Positions 1-8,119 of a stretch of DNA of 64,000 nt are shown one piece after another. Positions within the stretch are counted from its first letter, which is position 1; the number at the start of each line of letters is the position of its first letter. The stretch spans positions 2,418,001 through 2,482,000 of the forward strand of contig NZ_CP102252.1 in the NCBI RefSeq assembly GCF_025145645.1, read 5' to 3'. The position numbers were made by a program, and so were the translations under genes. The stretch comes from Alistipes senegalensis JC50 (GTDB taxonomy: Bacteria; Bacteroidota; Bacteroidia; Bacteroidales; Rikenellaceae). The notes beneath the pieces were generated by a model. The model did no database searches. It worked only from the letters and a program-made list of their open reading frames with translations, and was not told the origin of the DNA.

Positions 1-584
1 CGCTGACGGCGTTGAGCAGCGTCGTCACGCTCTTCACGATTCCGGTGGTGATGGGGTTCGCCGCGCGGTTCGTCTCCGTGCATGCCGATGCGGCCATCGA
101 CCTCCCGGCCGGGAAACTGCTGGTCCAGAATATCGTCCTGCTCTTCCTGCCGATGGCCGCGGGAGCCCTGTTCCGCCGCTGGCGTCCGGATGCGGCCCGG
201 CGGGTCCATGCGTCGCTGGGGCGCGTGGCCTTTCCCGCGCTGATGTTGCTGGCCGCGGTTTTCTTCGTGCAGTATGCCGGCACCATTCTGGAAAACCTCG
301 GGACGCTGGGACTGGCCGCCGGGGCGCTGATCTTGTTGGCCATGAGCGCCGGATCGCTGCTGTCCCGGGTGTTCGGACTGCGGAGGGCGGCGCGGAGAAC
401 CGTCGTTATCGAGGTCGGGATGCAGAACGCCGCGCAGGCCATCGCCATCGCCGCCTCGCCGCTGATCTTCGACAGCGGGGAGATGGCCATCCCGGCCATC
501 GTCTACGCCCTGCTGATGAACGTCATTCTGCTCGTCTATCTGAAATTGCTGCCGAAATATTCCGGCGAAACGGCGGCGGATTAG
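1..584 (+). CDS. Bile acid:sodium symporter (BASS) family transporter, C-terminal part
   Basis: The reading frame is open from the window edge, so this is the C-terminal part (about 190 residues) of a longer membrane protein. The first ATG-like start at position 12 is a TTG inside the frame (preceding codons read L-T-A) and is unlikely to be the true start. About five hydrophobic helices are visible. A conserved polar segment in a late helix (EVGMQNAAQAIAIA) resembles the E-x-G-x-QN motif of BASS/SBF transporters, which move organic anions with sodium across the inner membrane. The substrate cannot be told; bile acids are only the family name. The gene ends 24 bases before the next gene on the same strand, which has its own -7 box. 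Confidence 0.75.
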   Translation, partial: LTALSSVVTLFTIPVVMGFAARFVSVHADAAIDLPAGKLLVQNIVLLFLPMAAGALFRRWRPDAARRVHASLGRVAFPALMLLAAVFFVQYAGTILENLGTLGLAAGALILLAMSAGSLLSRVFGLRRAARRTVVIEVGMQNAAQAIAIAASPLIFDSGEMAIPAIVYALLMNVILLVYLKLLPKYSGETAAD

Positions 585-595
585 CTCCGATCGGC

Positions 596-603
596 TATAT
601 TTG
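596..603 (+). promoter_or_regulatory. Bacteroidetes -7 box for the TonB receptor gene
   Basis: TATATTTG matches the Bacteroidetes -7 consensus TAnnTTTG and ends only four bases before the ATG at 608. No convincing TTTG -33 box is seen at the usual distance. If used, transcription would begin at or next to the start codon, giving a leaderless or near-leaderless mRNA. Confidence 0.45.
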
Positions 604-607
604 CCGT

Positions 608-2989
608 ATGAAACTCCTGAAAATCGTGATGCTGTGTCTGTGCCTGCCGGCGGCGTTCGCCGTGCGGGGACAGCAGGGAGCCTACTCCGTCAGCGGACGG
701 GTGATCGACCGTCTGAGCCGCCGCCCCGTGGCCTATGCCGCCGTGGTGCTGGCCGGGCAGGAGCGGAAGGGCGCTTCGACCGATTTGCTGGGGAGATTCC
801 GCATCGAACGGGTGGAGCCCGGCATCTGGCGGCTGGCGGTCTCGTCGGTGGGGTATAAGAGCGTCACGACACCCGAATATATGGTGTCGGCGGCCACGCC
901 CTTCATCGAGGTCGAGCTGGAGGAGGACGCCGAGCGGCTGGAGGCCGTGACGGTGCGGCCGTCGCCGTTCCGCGCCACGGTCGAAAGTCCGGTGAGCCTG
1001 AAGGTGATCGGCTTGCAGGAGATCGAGAAGAGCCCCGGCTCGAACCGCGACGTGTCGCGCATCGTGCGCTCCTATCCCGGCGTGGCCTTTTCGCCCGTGG
1101 GTTACCGCAACGACCTGATCGTGCGCGGCGGAGGCCCCGCGGAGAACAAATTCTACATGGACGGGATCGAGATCCCCAATATCAACCACTTCGCCACGCA
1201 GGGCGCCACGGGCGGCCCGGTGAGCATCGTCAATGCCGACCTCGTGCGCGAGATCAGCTTCTATACGGGGGCTTTCCCCGCCGACCGGGCCGGGGCGCTG
1301 AGTTCGGTGCTGGATTTCAAATTGCGCGACGGCAATGCCGAAAAGCAGACCTTCAAGGCCACGTTGGGGGCTTCGGAGGTGGGCGTGAGCGGCAGCGGCC
1401 ATATCGGCAGAAAGACCACCTACCTGTTTTCGGTCCGCCAGTCCTATCTGCAACTGCTGTTCAAGATGCTGGGGCTGCCGTTTCTGCCCAACTACATCGA
1501 CGGGCAGGTGAAGGTCAAAACACGCCTTTCGGAGCGCGACGAGCTGACGGTGCTGGCCCTGGCGGGCTTCGACAATATGAAGCTCAACGTCGATGAGAAG
1601 GGCGAGGACGCCGAATACCTGCTGAGCTACCTGCCCCGCATCCGGCAGGAGACTTTCACCGTGGGGGCTTCGTGGCGTCACTATGCGGGCCGCCACGTGC
1701 AGACCGTGACGCTGAGCCACAACTACCTGAACAACCGTAACCTGAAATACCTGCGCAACGACGATTCGTCGGAGGACAACCTCACGCTGCGGCTCCGTTC
1801 CGTGGAGCAGAAGACCGCGCTGCGGGCCGAGAACCGCTCCTACCTGGGCCGCTGGACGCTCCGCGAGGGCGTCGAGGTGAACTGGTCCGGTTACACGAAC
1901 CGCACGCTACAACGGCTCTACACCGACAAGTCGCAGCTCTCGGATTACGATACGCGGCTGGGAATCGTCGGCTGGGGGCTTTTCGCCGGAGCCGAATACG
2001 CCTCTGCGGACAAGCGGTTCACCGCCTCGGCGGGACTGCGCGCCGACGGGTGCGACTACTCGGGGCGCATGGCCCGGCTGTGGAACCGGCCCTCGCCGCG
2101 CGCGTCGGTCTCCTATGCGCTGGCTCCGGCGTGGTCGGTCAGCGGCAGCGCAGGGCTCTACTACCAGCTGCCGGCCTATACGGCGCTGGGATTCAAGCGG
2201 GACGACAGGCTGGTGAACGAATCGCTCGACTACATGCGGGTCGGGATTTTCAGCGCCGGCATCGACTGGCGGCTGCGCGACCGGCTGATCGTCTCGGTCG
2301 AGGGATTCTACAAACGCTACGGGGATGTGCCCCTGTCGGTCGCGGACGGGATTCCGCTCTCGTGCAAGGGCAACGACTACGGCGTGGTGGGCAACGAGGA
2401 GCTGGTCTCCTCGGCGCAGGGACGCGCCTACGGCGTCGAGGCGATGGCCCGCTGGCAGATTCCGGGGCGCGTGAGCGTCGTGGGGTCGGTGACCGTGTTC
2501 CGCTCGGAGTACCGCAACGACCGTTCGGCCCCGTGGATCGCTTCGGCGTGGGACAACCGTTTCGTGGTCAACGTCAGCGGCACCTACGATCTGCCGCGCC
2601 ATTGGAGCGTCGGGGCGAAGCTCAGCGCCGTGGGCGGTGCGCCCTACACGCCCTACGACGAGGAGAAATCGTCGCTCGTCGAGGCGTGGGACGCGCAGGG
2701 ACGGCCCTATTACGACTATTCGAGGTACAATGCCGGGCGGCTCGACGCCTTCGCCCAGCTCGACGTGCGCATCGACAAGGTATTCTATTTCCGCCGCTGC
2801 ATGCTGGGGCTCTACATCGACTTGCAGAACGTTGCCGGAGGAAAGCTCCGCCAGCCCGACGTGCTGATGTCCACGGGCGAGATCGAGAACCCCTCGGCTC
2901 CGGCGTCGGAGCAGCGCTACCGCATGAAGAGGCTCGAACAGGTCAGCGGCACTTTGCTGCCGTCGCTGGGCGTCACGGTGGAGTTCTGA
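608..2989 (+). CDS. TonB-dependent outer-membrane receptor with CarboxypepD_reg-like N-terminal domain
   Basis: This 793-residue protein has a signal peptide (residues 1-20), then a carboxypeptidase-regulatory-like beta-sandwich (about 25-110; starts SVSGRVIDRLSRRPV, a typical form in Bacteroidetes receptors). A plug domain follows at about 118-235 (SRIVRSYPGV, RGGGPAENKFYMDGIEIP), then a beta-barrel ending in a C-terminal phenylalanine (LGVTVEF), as expected for outer-membrane insertion. Such receptors import substrates using TonB energy. No SusD partner follows, so a glycan-uptake SusCD pair is not supported; metal, siderophore or cofactor uptake is possible. A cobalamin riboswitch lies downstream but would not control this gene, because its own terminator and a separate promoter intervene. 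The substrate is unknown. Confidence 0.9.
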   Translation: MKLLKIVMLCLCLPAAFAVRGQQGAYSVSGRVIDRLSRRPVAYAAVVLAGQERKGASTDLLGRFRIERVEPGIWRLAVSSVGYKSVTTPEYMVSAATPFIEVELEEDAERLEAVTVRPSPFRATVESPVSLKVIGLQEIEKSPGSNRDVSRIVRSYPGVAFSPVGYRNDLIVRGGGPAENKFYMDGIEIPNINHFATQGATGGPVSIVNADLVREISFYTGAFPADRAGALSSVLDFKLRDGNAEKQTFKATLGASEVGVSGSGHIGRKTTYLFSVRQSYLQLLFKMLGLPFLPNYIDGQVKVKTRLSERDELTVLALAGFDNMKLNVDEKGEDAEYLLSYLPRIRQETFTVGASWRHYAGRHVQTVTLSHNYLNNRNLKYLRNDDSSEDNLTLRLRSVEQKTALRAENRSYLGRWTLREGVEVNWSGYTNRTLQRLYTDKSQLSDYDTRLGIVGWGLFAGAEYASADKRFTASAGLRADGCDYSGRMARLWNRPSPRASVSYALAPAWSVSGSAGLYYQLPAYTALGFKRDDRLVNESLDYMRVGIFSAGIDWRLRDRLIVSVEGFYKRYGDVPLSVADGIPLSCKGNDYGVVGNEELVSSAQGRAYGVEAMARWQIPGRVSVVGSVTVFRSEYRNDRSAPWIASAWDNRFVVNVSGTYDLPRHWSVGAKLSAVGGAPYTPYDEEKSSLVEAWDAQGRPYYDYSRYNAGRLDAFAQLDVRIDKVFYFRRCMLGLYIDLQNVAGGKLRQPDVLMSTGEIENPSAPASEQRYRMKRLEQVSGTLLPSLGVTVEF

Positions 2990-2993
2990 CCCG

Positions 2994-3014
2994 CCCGCTT
3001 AAGAAGCGGGTTTT
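2994..3014 (+). terminator. Terminator of the TonB receptor gene
   Basis: A perfect 7-bp stem (CCCGCTT/AAGCGGG) with an AAG loop is followed by TTTT, beginning five bases after the stop codon. The same sequence is also a copy of a short palindromic repeat found near 13787 and 13853. Confidence 0.6.
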
Positions 3015-3017
3015 AGG
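2994..3017 (+). repeat. Short palindromic repeat, copy A
   Basis: A CCCGC-type palindrome followed by GTTTTAGG. The same layout occurs at 13787-13810 and 13853-13876. An inverted CCTAAAAC tag lies 113 bases further on, at 3130-3137. This looks like a REP-like intergenic element. Confidence 0.55.
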
Positions 3018-3083
3018 GGGCGATGGACGGTTGCCTCGTTTCCGGTCTGCCTCCTCGCTGCGACGGGTGGATACGCAAAAAAA

Positions 3084-3112
3084 CAGCAGGGAATCGTCAC
3101 GATTGCCTGCTG
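3084..3112 (-). terminator. Strong hairpin with T tract on the minus strand
   Basis: CAGCAGG and CCTGCTG pair around a second paired segment (AATCG/CGATT) with a three-base loop. Read on the minus strand the stem is followed by TTTTTTT, as in an intrinsic terminator. No minus-strand gene lies upstream, so it may instead be part of the repeat-like intergenic element. Confidence 0.35.
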
Positions 3113-3158
3113 CCCCCGGAGGTTGCCCTCCTAAAACTACTAACCCAAACTTAAATAA

Positions 3159-3200
3159 ATGAAGAAACCTCACTGCGGTTGCTGTGCCGCAGTTGATTGA
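3159..3200 (+). CDS. Possible 13-residue cysteine-rich leader peptide
   Basis: ATG at 3159 opens a 13-codon frame reading MKKPHCGCCAAVD. It lies after an AT-rich stretch (ACTTAAATAAATG) that resembles the spacing in front of many Bacteroidetes genes. The last codons overlap a small hairpin (CTGCGG/CCGCAG). It is short enough to be chance, and no promoter was identified. It could be a leader peptide, or the leftover start of a lost surface-protein gene. Confidence 0.2.
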   Translation: MKKPHCGCCAAVD

Positions 3201-3318
3201 AGTAATCGCAAAGTGCGTGCCAAAGATGGACGGCGGTCGTCCGAAAACGGTTGGCCGGGGCCGAAAAGGCTTTTTGAGCGATTTTCGGACCCTCCGGACA
3301 AATATTCCGCCGGATTCG

Positions 3319-3349
3319 TTTGCTTCCCGGCGGGAAAAGCCTATCTTTG
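3319..3349 (+). promoter_or_regulatory. Bacteroidetes promoter for the riboswitch-lipoprotein transcript
   Basis: TTTG at 3319-3322 and TATCTTTG at 3342-3349 are separated by 19 bases, a standard Bacteroidetes -33/-7 arrangement. Transcription would start near 3354, just before the cobalamin riboswitch. Confidence 0.75.
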
Positions 3350-3359
3350 TTCCCGCAAT

Positions 3360-3530
3360 GGTTTCCCCTCGCGGGGAATTAAAAGGGAATGCCGTGTGAA
3401 TCGGCAACAGTTCCCGCTGCTGTGAGTCCCGCCCGTCGAGGGCATGAAAGGATGCGGCAATCCGAGCCACTGGTGAAAACCGGGAAGGCGCCGCATTCGG
3501 GACGAGTCAGAAGACCTGCCTTGCACGATA
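3360..3530 (+). promoter_or_regulatory. Cobalamin (B12) riboswitch
   Basis: The hallmark segments of the cobalamin aptamer appear in order: AGGGAATGCCGTGTGAAT with CGGCAAC, then CCCGCTGCTGTGAG, then a GCCACTG core at 3466-3472 with GGTGAAAACCGGGAAGG, and finally GAGTCAGAAGACCTGCC at 3504-3520. These are the conserved blocks of the B12 element, which lowers expression of downstream genes when adenosylcobalamin or a related corrinoid binds. About 260 bases of leader follow before the lipoprotein start at 3789. They contain further hairpins, such as ATGCCG/CGGCAT near 3567, that could be the expression platform. Confidence 0.92.
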
Positions 3531-3788
3531 GAGTGTTTGCTCCTGCGGAGAAAGGGGGCGCCTGACATGCCGCCGGCATTGTGCCTGCGCGCAATTTGTT
3601 AACAGCTTTCGCTTTTTTTCATCAGCAGCAAACCTCTTCGGACAGACTTTTTACGGTCGGATGAAAAGGTTGTCGCCATGCTTTGCCGGGACTTGCCGTT
3701 CCCGCTCCCGCTTGTGTATGCCTGTCGTCGTCGGGAAAGCCTGTCCGGACCGGACGAACAGACAACACCATTAACTAAAAAGCAAAGC

Positions 3789-5435
3789 ATGATGAAAAAA
3801 TTGTTTGTGATCTGCGCTTGGACGCTGCTCCTCGGCGGATGTGAAAGCGACTCGGGCAACGGCCCGGGCGATGTACCCCCCCCCTCCGTCGATCCCGTCT
3901 CCCCGGAGCTGAAACAGAAGATCGAGGACCTCAATGCCGGGCTCGTTACGCTTCGGGAGCTGACCGGAGCCGTGTCGCGCTCGGCGGTCGGTGCCGTGAC
4001 GGAGGGCGACGCGGGGACGCTTATCGCGTTCCGCGACGGCACGGAGGTGACAGTCGCCTGCGATGCGGAGGCAGCCGGAGCCCCGTTGATCGGAATTGCG
4101 GCCGACGAGAAGGTTTATTATTGGACGCTCGCCGCGGAAAAGGATGCGCCGTGGCTGAAAGACGCCTCGGGTGCGCGGATGCCCGTCTCGGGGGCCGTTC
4201 CGGTGACGGATGTTGACGAAGAGGGCTATTGGACCGTTGCGGCGGGCGAGGCTGCGCCGTGGCGGATCGTGGACGCCGCCGGAGAGCCGATCGAGGCGTC
4301 GGAGGAGGTGCAGGCGGCCCAATTCCGTTCGGTGACGATGGCCGAGGGGCGCGTGAAGGTGGTGCTGACCGGCGGCGGGGAACTTTCTGCGGCGAAGGTC
4401 GATGACCTGAGCGCCGCAGGAACGGCCAACTGCTATGTCGTATCGACTCCGGGAACCTATGCGTTCAATGCGAAGGTGCGCGGCAACGGCGCGGGCGAAG
4501 CGGCTTCGGCAGGATTCGACCCGGCGATCGAAATCGCCGACGGCATGAAGGCCGACTGGATATGGACCGACCGGGAGGGGCTGGTGTCGGATGTTGTCCT
4601 CGACGAAGAGTCGGGGGAGATCGTCTTCACGGTCGGCGAGGGCCGGGGCAACGCGCTGGTGGCCCTCGTGCAGGAGGATGCGATCGTGTGGAGCTGGCAT
4701 ATTTGGGTGACCGACGCCCCGCAGACGATGGCCTATGAGAACGGCGTGGTCTTTATGGACCGCAATCTGGGCGCTGTGGGAACCACCGTCGGCGGAACGG
4801 ACGCTTACGGCATGTATTACCAGTGGGGGCGCAAGGACCCGTTCTACTGGGGAACGAAAACCTCGACCAGCGCCACCCCTTTCGATGAGGTGAAAGAACT
4901 TACCGTCGTAAACCCCGCGTATGCGGCTCTGACGTGGAGCCTCGCCAAGGCCGCCGTGACGCCGGAGGCAGCCGCGGCCAATCCGATGACGTTCTATAAC
5001 AATACGGTCGGAACCGGTTCCAACTGGCTGGCGAAGCCGAGCGCAAAACTGTGGGGAGAGGCCAAGACCCTGAACGATCCCTGCCCTCCGGGATACAAGG
5101 TCCCGGATATAGACGCATGGGAGAACCTGAGTTCGGGACGCGACTACATCGACGGCGTGTCGGCATGGGATGTCGAAAACTATGGCGTGACCTATACTTA
5201 CAACGGGCAGACGGCCTGGTATCCGGGGCAGGGCTACCGCATGTACAATACCGGTGCCATCGTCGGCCAGCGGGCTTCGAGCGGCGGTTCGGGCGGCTAC
5301 TGGTCGTCGAAGGCGACGGCGGTCAAGGCTTACTACCTGTATGTCAAGAAGCGGATCAGCACATCCGGGTCGATCAATCCGGAGCTGGACGTACACCGCT
5401 CCTATGGCTACACGGTGCGCTGCTGCAAGGAGTAG
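3789..5435 (+). CDS. Surface lipoprotein with C-terminal FISUMP-type domain, under B12 riboswitch control
   Basis: The chosen start (ATG 3789, or the next codon at 3792) gives 548 residues with a lipoprotein signal peptide (WTLLLGGCES; the Cys would be lipidated). A short coiled segment follows, then repeats rich in A, E and G (two similar units around YWTLAAEKDAPWLKDASG and YWTVAAGEAAPWRIVDAAG), resembling DUF4988-like regions. Next is a module running from TANCYVVSTPG to WSWHIWVTD, then a C-terminal FISUMP (Fib_succ_major) domain with FMDRNLGA and YYQWGRKDPFYWG. Such proteins are surface-exposed in Bacteroidetes, with mostly unknown ligands. It is the only gene between the riboswitch and a strong terminator, which suggests a role in corrinoid capture or handling. 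That role is inference; it shows no BtuG-like propeller that I can recognise. Confidence 0.85.
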   Translation: MMKKLFVICAWTLLLGGCESDSGNGPGDVPPPSVDPVSPELKQKIEDLNAGLVTLRELTGAVSRSAVGAVTEGDAGTLIAFRDGTEVTVACDAEAAGAPLIGIAADEKVYYWTLAAEKDAPWLKDASGARMPVSGAVPVTDVDEEGYWTVAAGEAAPWRIVDAAGEPIEASEEVQAAQFRSVTMAEGRVKVVLTGGGELSAAKVDDLSAAGTANCYVVSTPGTYAFNAKVRGNGAGEAASAGFDPAIEIADGMKADWIWTDREGLVSDVVLDEESGEIVFTVGEGRGNALVALVQEDAIVWSWHIWVTDAPQTMAYENGVVFMDRNLGAVGTTVGGTDAYGMYYQWGRKDPFYWGTKTSTSATPFDEVKELTVVNPAYAALTWSLAKAAVTPEAAAANPMTFYNNTVGTGSNWLAKPSAKLWGEAKTLNDPCPPGYKVPDIDAWENLSSGRDYIDGVSAWDVENYGVTYTYNGQTAWYPGQGYRMYNTGAIVGQRASSGGSGGYWSSKATAVKAYYLYVKKRISTSGSINPELDVHRSYGYTVRCCKE

Positions 5436-5453
5436 CGGCCGTTATGACGGAAA

Positions 5454-5494
5454 AAATGCAGGGCTCCGAGCGGGGCCCTGCATTTCGCTTTTTG
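5454..5494. terminator. Bidirectional terminator between the lipoprotein gene and purB
   Basis: An 11-bp stem (AAATGCAGGGC/GCCCTGCATTT) has A-rich sequence to its left and CGCTTTTTG to its right, so it can end transcripts from both convergent genes. Confidence 0.85.
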
Positions 5495-5504
5495 GGAGAA
5501 AGAC

Positions 5505-6851
5505 CTATCGGAATACGCCCGTGTAGGTCGAGGGCGAGAGGGCGCGCAACTCCTCCTTGACCGATTCCGCCACGTCGAGCGTCTCGATGAACGCCGCGAT
5601 CGATTCGCGGGTGATGTGGGCGTTGGTGCGCGTGAGGGCTTTCAGCGCCTCGTAGGGCTTGGGGAAGCCTTCGCGGCGCAGGATGGTCTGGATGCCCTCG
5701 GCCACGACGGCCCAGTTGTTCTCCAGGTCGTGCTCCAGCGCTTCGGGGTTGAGGATCACCTTGTTGAGTCCTTTCATCAGCGATTGCAGGGCGATCACCG
5801 CATGGGCCATCGGCACGCCGACGTTGCGCAGGACGGTCGAATCCGTCAGGTCGCGTTGCAGGCGCGAGACGGGGAGTTTCGACGCGAGGTGCTCGAAGAC
5901 GGCGTTGGCGATGCCGAAATTACCCTCGGCGTTCTCGAAGTCGATGGGGTTGACCTTGTGGGGCATGGCGCTCGATCCGACCTCCCCGGCCTTGATCTGC
6001 TGCTTGAAGTACTCCATCGAAATATAGGTCCACATGTCGCGCGAAAGGTCGATCAGAATGGTGTCGATGCGCTTCATGTTGTCGAAGATCGCCGCCAGAT
6101 TGTCGTAGTGCTCGATCTGCGTGGTGTACTGCGAGCGGCAGAGCCCCAGCTTTTCGCCCACGAAGCGGTTGGCGAATTCCACCCAGTCGATGCCGGGATA
6201 GGCCGCGCGGTGGGCGTTGAAATTGCCCGTGGCGCCGCCGAACTTGGCCGGCACGGCGATGTCGTGGAGCATGGCCAGCTGTTTTTCGATGCGCTCGACG
6301 AAGACCATGAATTCCTTGCCCAGGGAGGTCGGCGAGGCGGGCTGCCCGTGCGTGCGTGCCAGCATCGGCACCGCGCGCCACTGCTCGGCGAACGACGCCA
6401 GCTTGCCGCGGACCTCCTCGACGGCGGGGTAGTAGACCCCCGTCATGGCCTCTTTCAGCGAGAGCGGGATGGCCGTGTTGTTGATGTCCTGCGACGTGAG
6501 GCCGAAGTGCACGAACTCCTTGTAGGCTTCGAGCCCCAGGGTGTCCATTTTCTCCTTGATGATGTACTCGATGGCCTTGACATCGTGGTTCGTCACCGAC
6601 TCGATCTCCTTGACGCGTTGGGCGTCGGCGGTCGAGAAATCGGTGTACAGCGAGCGCAGGGCGGCGAATTTCGAGCGGTCGATGCCGGCGAGCTGCGGCA
6701 GCGGCAGTTCGCAGAGCGCGATGAAATACTCCACTTCGACGCGGATGCGGTAGCGGATGAGGGCCTGTTCGGAAAAATAATCGGCCAGTTTCTCCGTTTT
6801 ATTACGGTAGCGCCCGTCAACGGGCGAAATGGCGGTGAGGGAAGTTAACAT
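5505..6851 (-). CDS. purB: Adenylosuccinate lyase
   Basis: PurB cleaves SAICAR to AICAR and adenylosuccinate to AMP, releasing fumarate in both cases, in cytosolic purine synthesis. The 448-residue protein starts MLTSLTAISPVDGRYRNK. It carries the fumarase/aspartase superfamily signature GSSAMPHKVNPIDFENAEGN, whose flexible loop holds the catalytic serine. It also has the TSQDINNTA and ARTHGQPASP active-site segments. Length and motifs match the long (E. coli-like) form. It is a single gene, convergent with the riboswitch-controlled lipoprotein and divergent from DUF4834. Confidence 0.97.
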   Translation of the reverse strand: MLTSLTAISPVDGRYRNKTEKLADYFSEQALIRYRIRVEVEYFIALCELPLPQLAGIDRSKFAALRSLYTDFSTADAQRVKEIESVTNHDVKAIEYIIKEKMDTLGLEAYKEFVHFGLTSQDINNTAIPLSLKEAMTGVYYPAVEEVRGKLASFAEQWRAVPMLARTHGQPASPTSLGKEFMVFVERIEKQLAMLHDIAVPAKFGGATGNFNAHRAAYPGIDWVEFANRFVGEKLGLCRSQYTTQIEHYDNLAAIFDNMKRIDTILIDLSRDMWTYISMEYFKQQIKAGEVGSSAMPHKVNPIDFENAEGNFGIANAVFEHLASKLPVSRLQRDLTDSTVLRNVGVPMAHAVIALQSLMKGLNKVILNPEALEHDLENNWAVVAEGIQTILRREGFPKPYEALKALTRTNAHITRESIAAFIETLDVAESVKEELRALSPSTYTGVFR

Positions 6852-6954
6852 ATCGGGTTTGATTTGTTTTTGCTTTCAGCCGCCAAATTTACGACAATTA
6901 ATTGAAATACGCAGATTTTTCCCTACCTTTGTGGGGATGTAAACCAGAATCGGA

Positions 6955-7371
6955 ATGAATTTCATAACGGCAATCATCGACTCGCTGGTGGGTTTCGTGC
7001 AGCGCAATCCGCTGACGACGCTCCTTATCGTCATACTGGCGCTCGGCGCCCCCGCGCTGCTGAAAGGCATCGCGCTTTTTATCATGTACTTTTTTATGGG
7101 ACTTGTCATTTTGGCCGTCGTGCTGATGCTGGCCTTCCGCTGGCGGATTTACAGGGTCCGCAAGCAGATGGAGGAGCAGTTCGGCGAAGGCTTCGGGGAT
7201 CAGGCGCAGGGCGGATTCCGGCAGCGGAATTCCGGCTCGCCGTTTGCAGACCGGGAGCGCAGGGGCCGCGAAGGCGAGGTGCGGGTGCACCGGACCGCCG
7301 GGACCCCCGAGAAACGTGTGTCGAAGGACGTGGGCGACTACGTCGATTTCGAGGAGGAAAAGGAACGGTAG
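6955..7371 (+). CDS. DUF4834 family small membrane protein
   Basis: This 138-residue protein has two adjacent hydrophobic stretches (about residues 20-60) followed by a charged cytosolic tail that is rich in R, E and G and ends in VDFEEEKER. This matches the Bacteroidetes DUF4834 family, whose function is unknown. A -7 box (TACCTTTG) lies at 6924-6931. The gene ends four bases before mlaE and is probably co-transcribed with it, which hints at an envelope role; that is inference. Confidence 0.75.
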   Translation: MNFITAIIDSLVGFVQRNPLTTLLIVILALGAPALLKGIALFIMYFFMGLVILAVVLMLAFRWRIYRVRKQMEEQFGEGFGDQAQGGFRQRNSGSPFADRERRGREGEVRVHRTAGTPEKRVSKDVGDYVDFEEEKER

Positions 7372-7375
7372 CCGC

Positions 7376-8119
7376 ATGTTGAAGGTATTCGAAATCATAG
7401 GCCGCTATTTCATGCTGATGGGGAAGGTCTTTTCCCGTCCGGAGAAGGCGGCGATCTACCGCCGGCGCATCGTCTTCGAGATGGAGGCGCTGGGCGTCAA
7501 TTCGATCGGCCTGACGGCCATCATCTCGGTGTTCATCGGCGCGGTCATCACGCTGCAAATGTGCATCAACCTCGATTCGCCCTTCATTCCCCGCTCGCTG
7601 GTGGGCTATGCCACGCGCGAAACGATGATCCTGGAATTCTCGTCGGCGGTCGTGGCGCTGATCCTCGCCGGCAAGGTCGGTTCGTCGATCGCCTCGGAGA
7701 TCGGGACGATGCGCATTACCGAGCAGATCGACGCCCTCGAAATCATGGGCGTCAATTCGGCTTCGTACCTGATTCTTCCGAAGATCGTCGCCGCGATGCT
7801 CTTCTTCCCTTTCCTCACGATCCTCTCGATCCTGATCGGCATCCTCGGCGGATGGATCATCGCCGCGGCCACGGGCATTATGATCCCGGCCGACTACGTT
7901 GACGGCCTGCTGATGGATTTCAAACCCTATTCGATCACCTACACGCTCATCAAGACCGTCGTCTTCGCCTACATCATCACTTCGATCTCGGCTTTCTACG
8001 GCTACAACGCCCGGGGCAACTCGCTGGAGGTCGGCGCCGCATCGACGCGCGCCGTGGTGGCCAGCTGCGTGGTGGTCCTGCTTTTCGACCTGATTCTTAC
8101 GCAAGTCCTGCTCATATGA
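7376..8119 (+). CDS. mlaE: MlaE-type ABC transporter permease
   Basis: The ATG at 7376 gives 247 residues, the usual MlaE length; an upstream in-frame extension overlaps DUF4834 and is not needed. The protein has five to six membrane helices and the MlaE signature around VGSSIASEIGTMRITEQIDALEIMGV, the coupling helix conserved in the family. MlaE and MlaF form the inner-membrane ABC core that moves phospholipids between the inner and outer membranes with an MCE-domain protein (MlaD). No MCE gene is present next to it here. It overlaps mlaF by four bases (ATGA), so the two are translationally coupled. Confidence 0.93.
   Translation: MLKVFEIIGRYFMLMGKVFSRPEKAAIYRRRIVFEMEALGVNSIGLTAIISVFIGAVITLQMCINLDSPFIPRSLVGYATRETMILEFSSAVVALILAGKVGSSIASEIGTMRITEQIDALEIMGVNSASYLILPKIVAAMLFFPFLTILSILIGILGGWIIAAATGIMIPADYVDGLLMDFKPYSITYTLIKTVVFAYIITSISAFYGYNARGNSLEVGAASTRAVVASCVVVLLFDLILTQVLLI

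Noticed and set aside
581..1720. Long minus-strand open frame opposite the TonB receptor gene
   Set aside because: GC-rich coding DNA often gives long antisense frames. The plus-strand product has a signal peptide, plug and barrel, while the antisense frame has no domain or start context.
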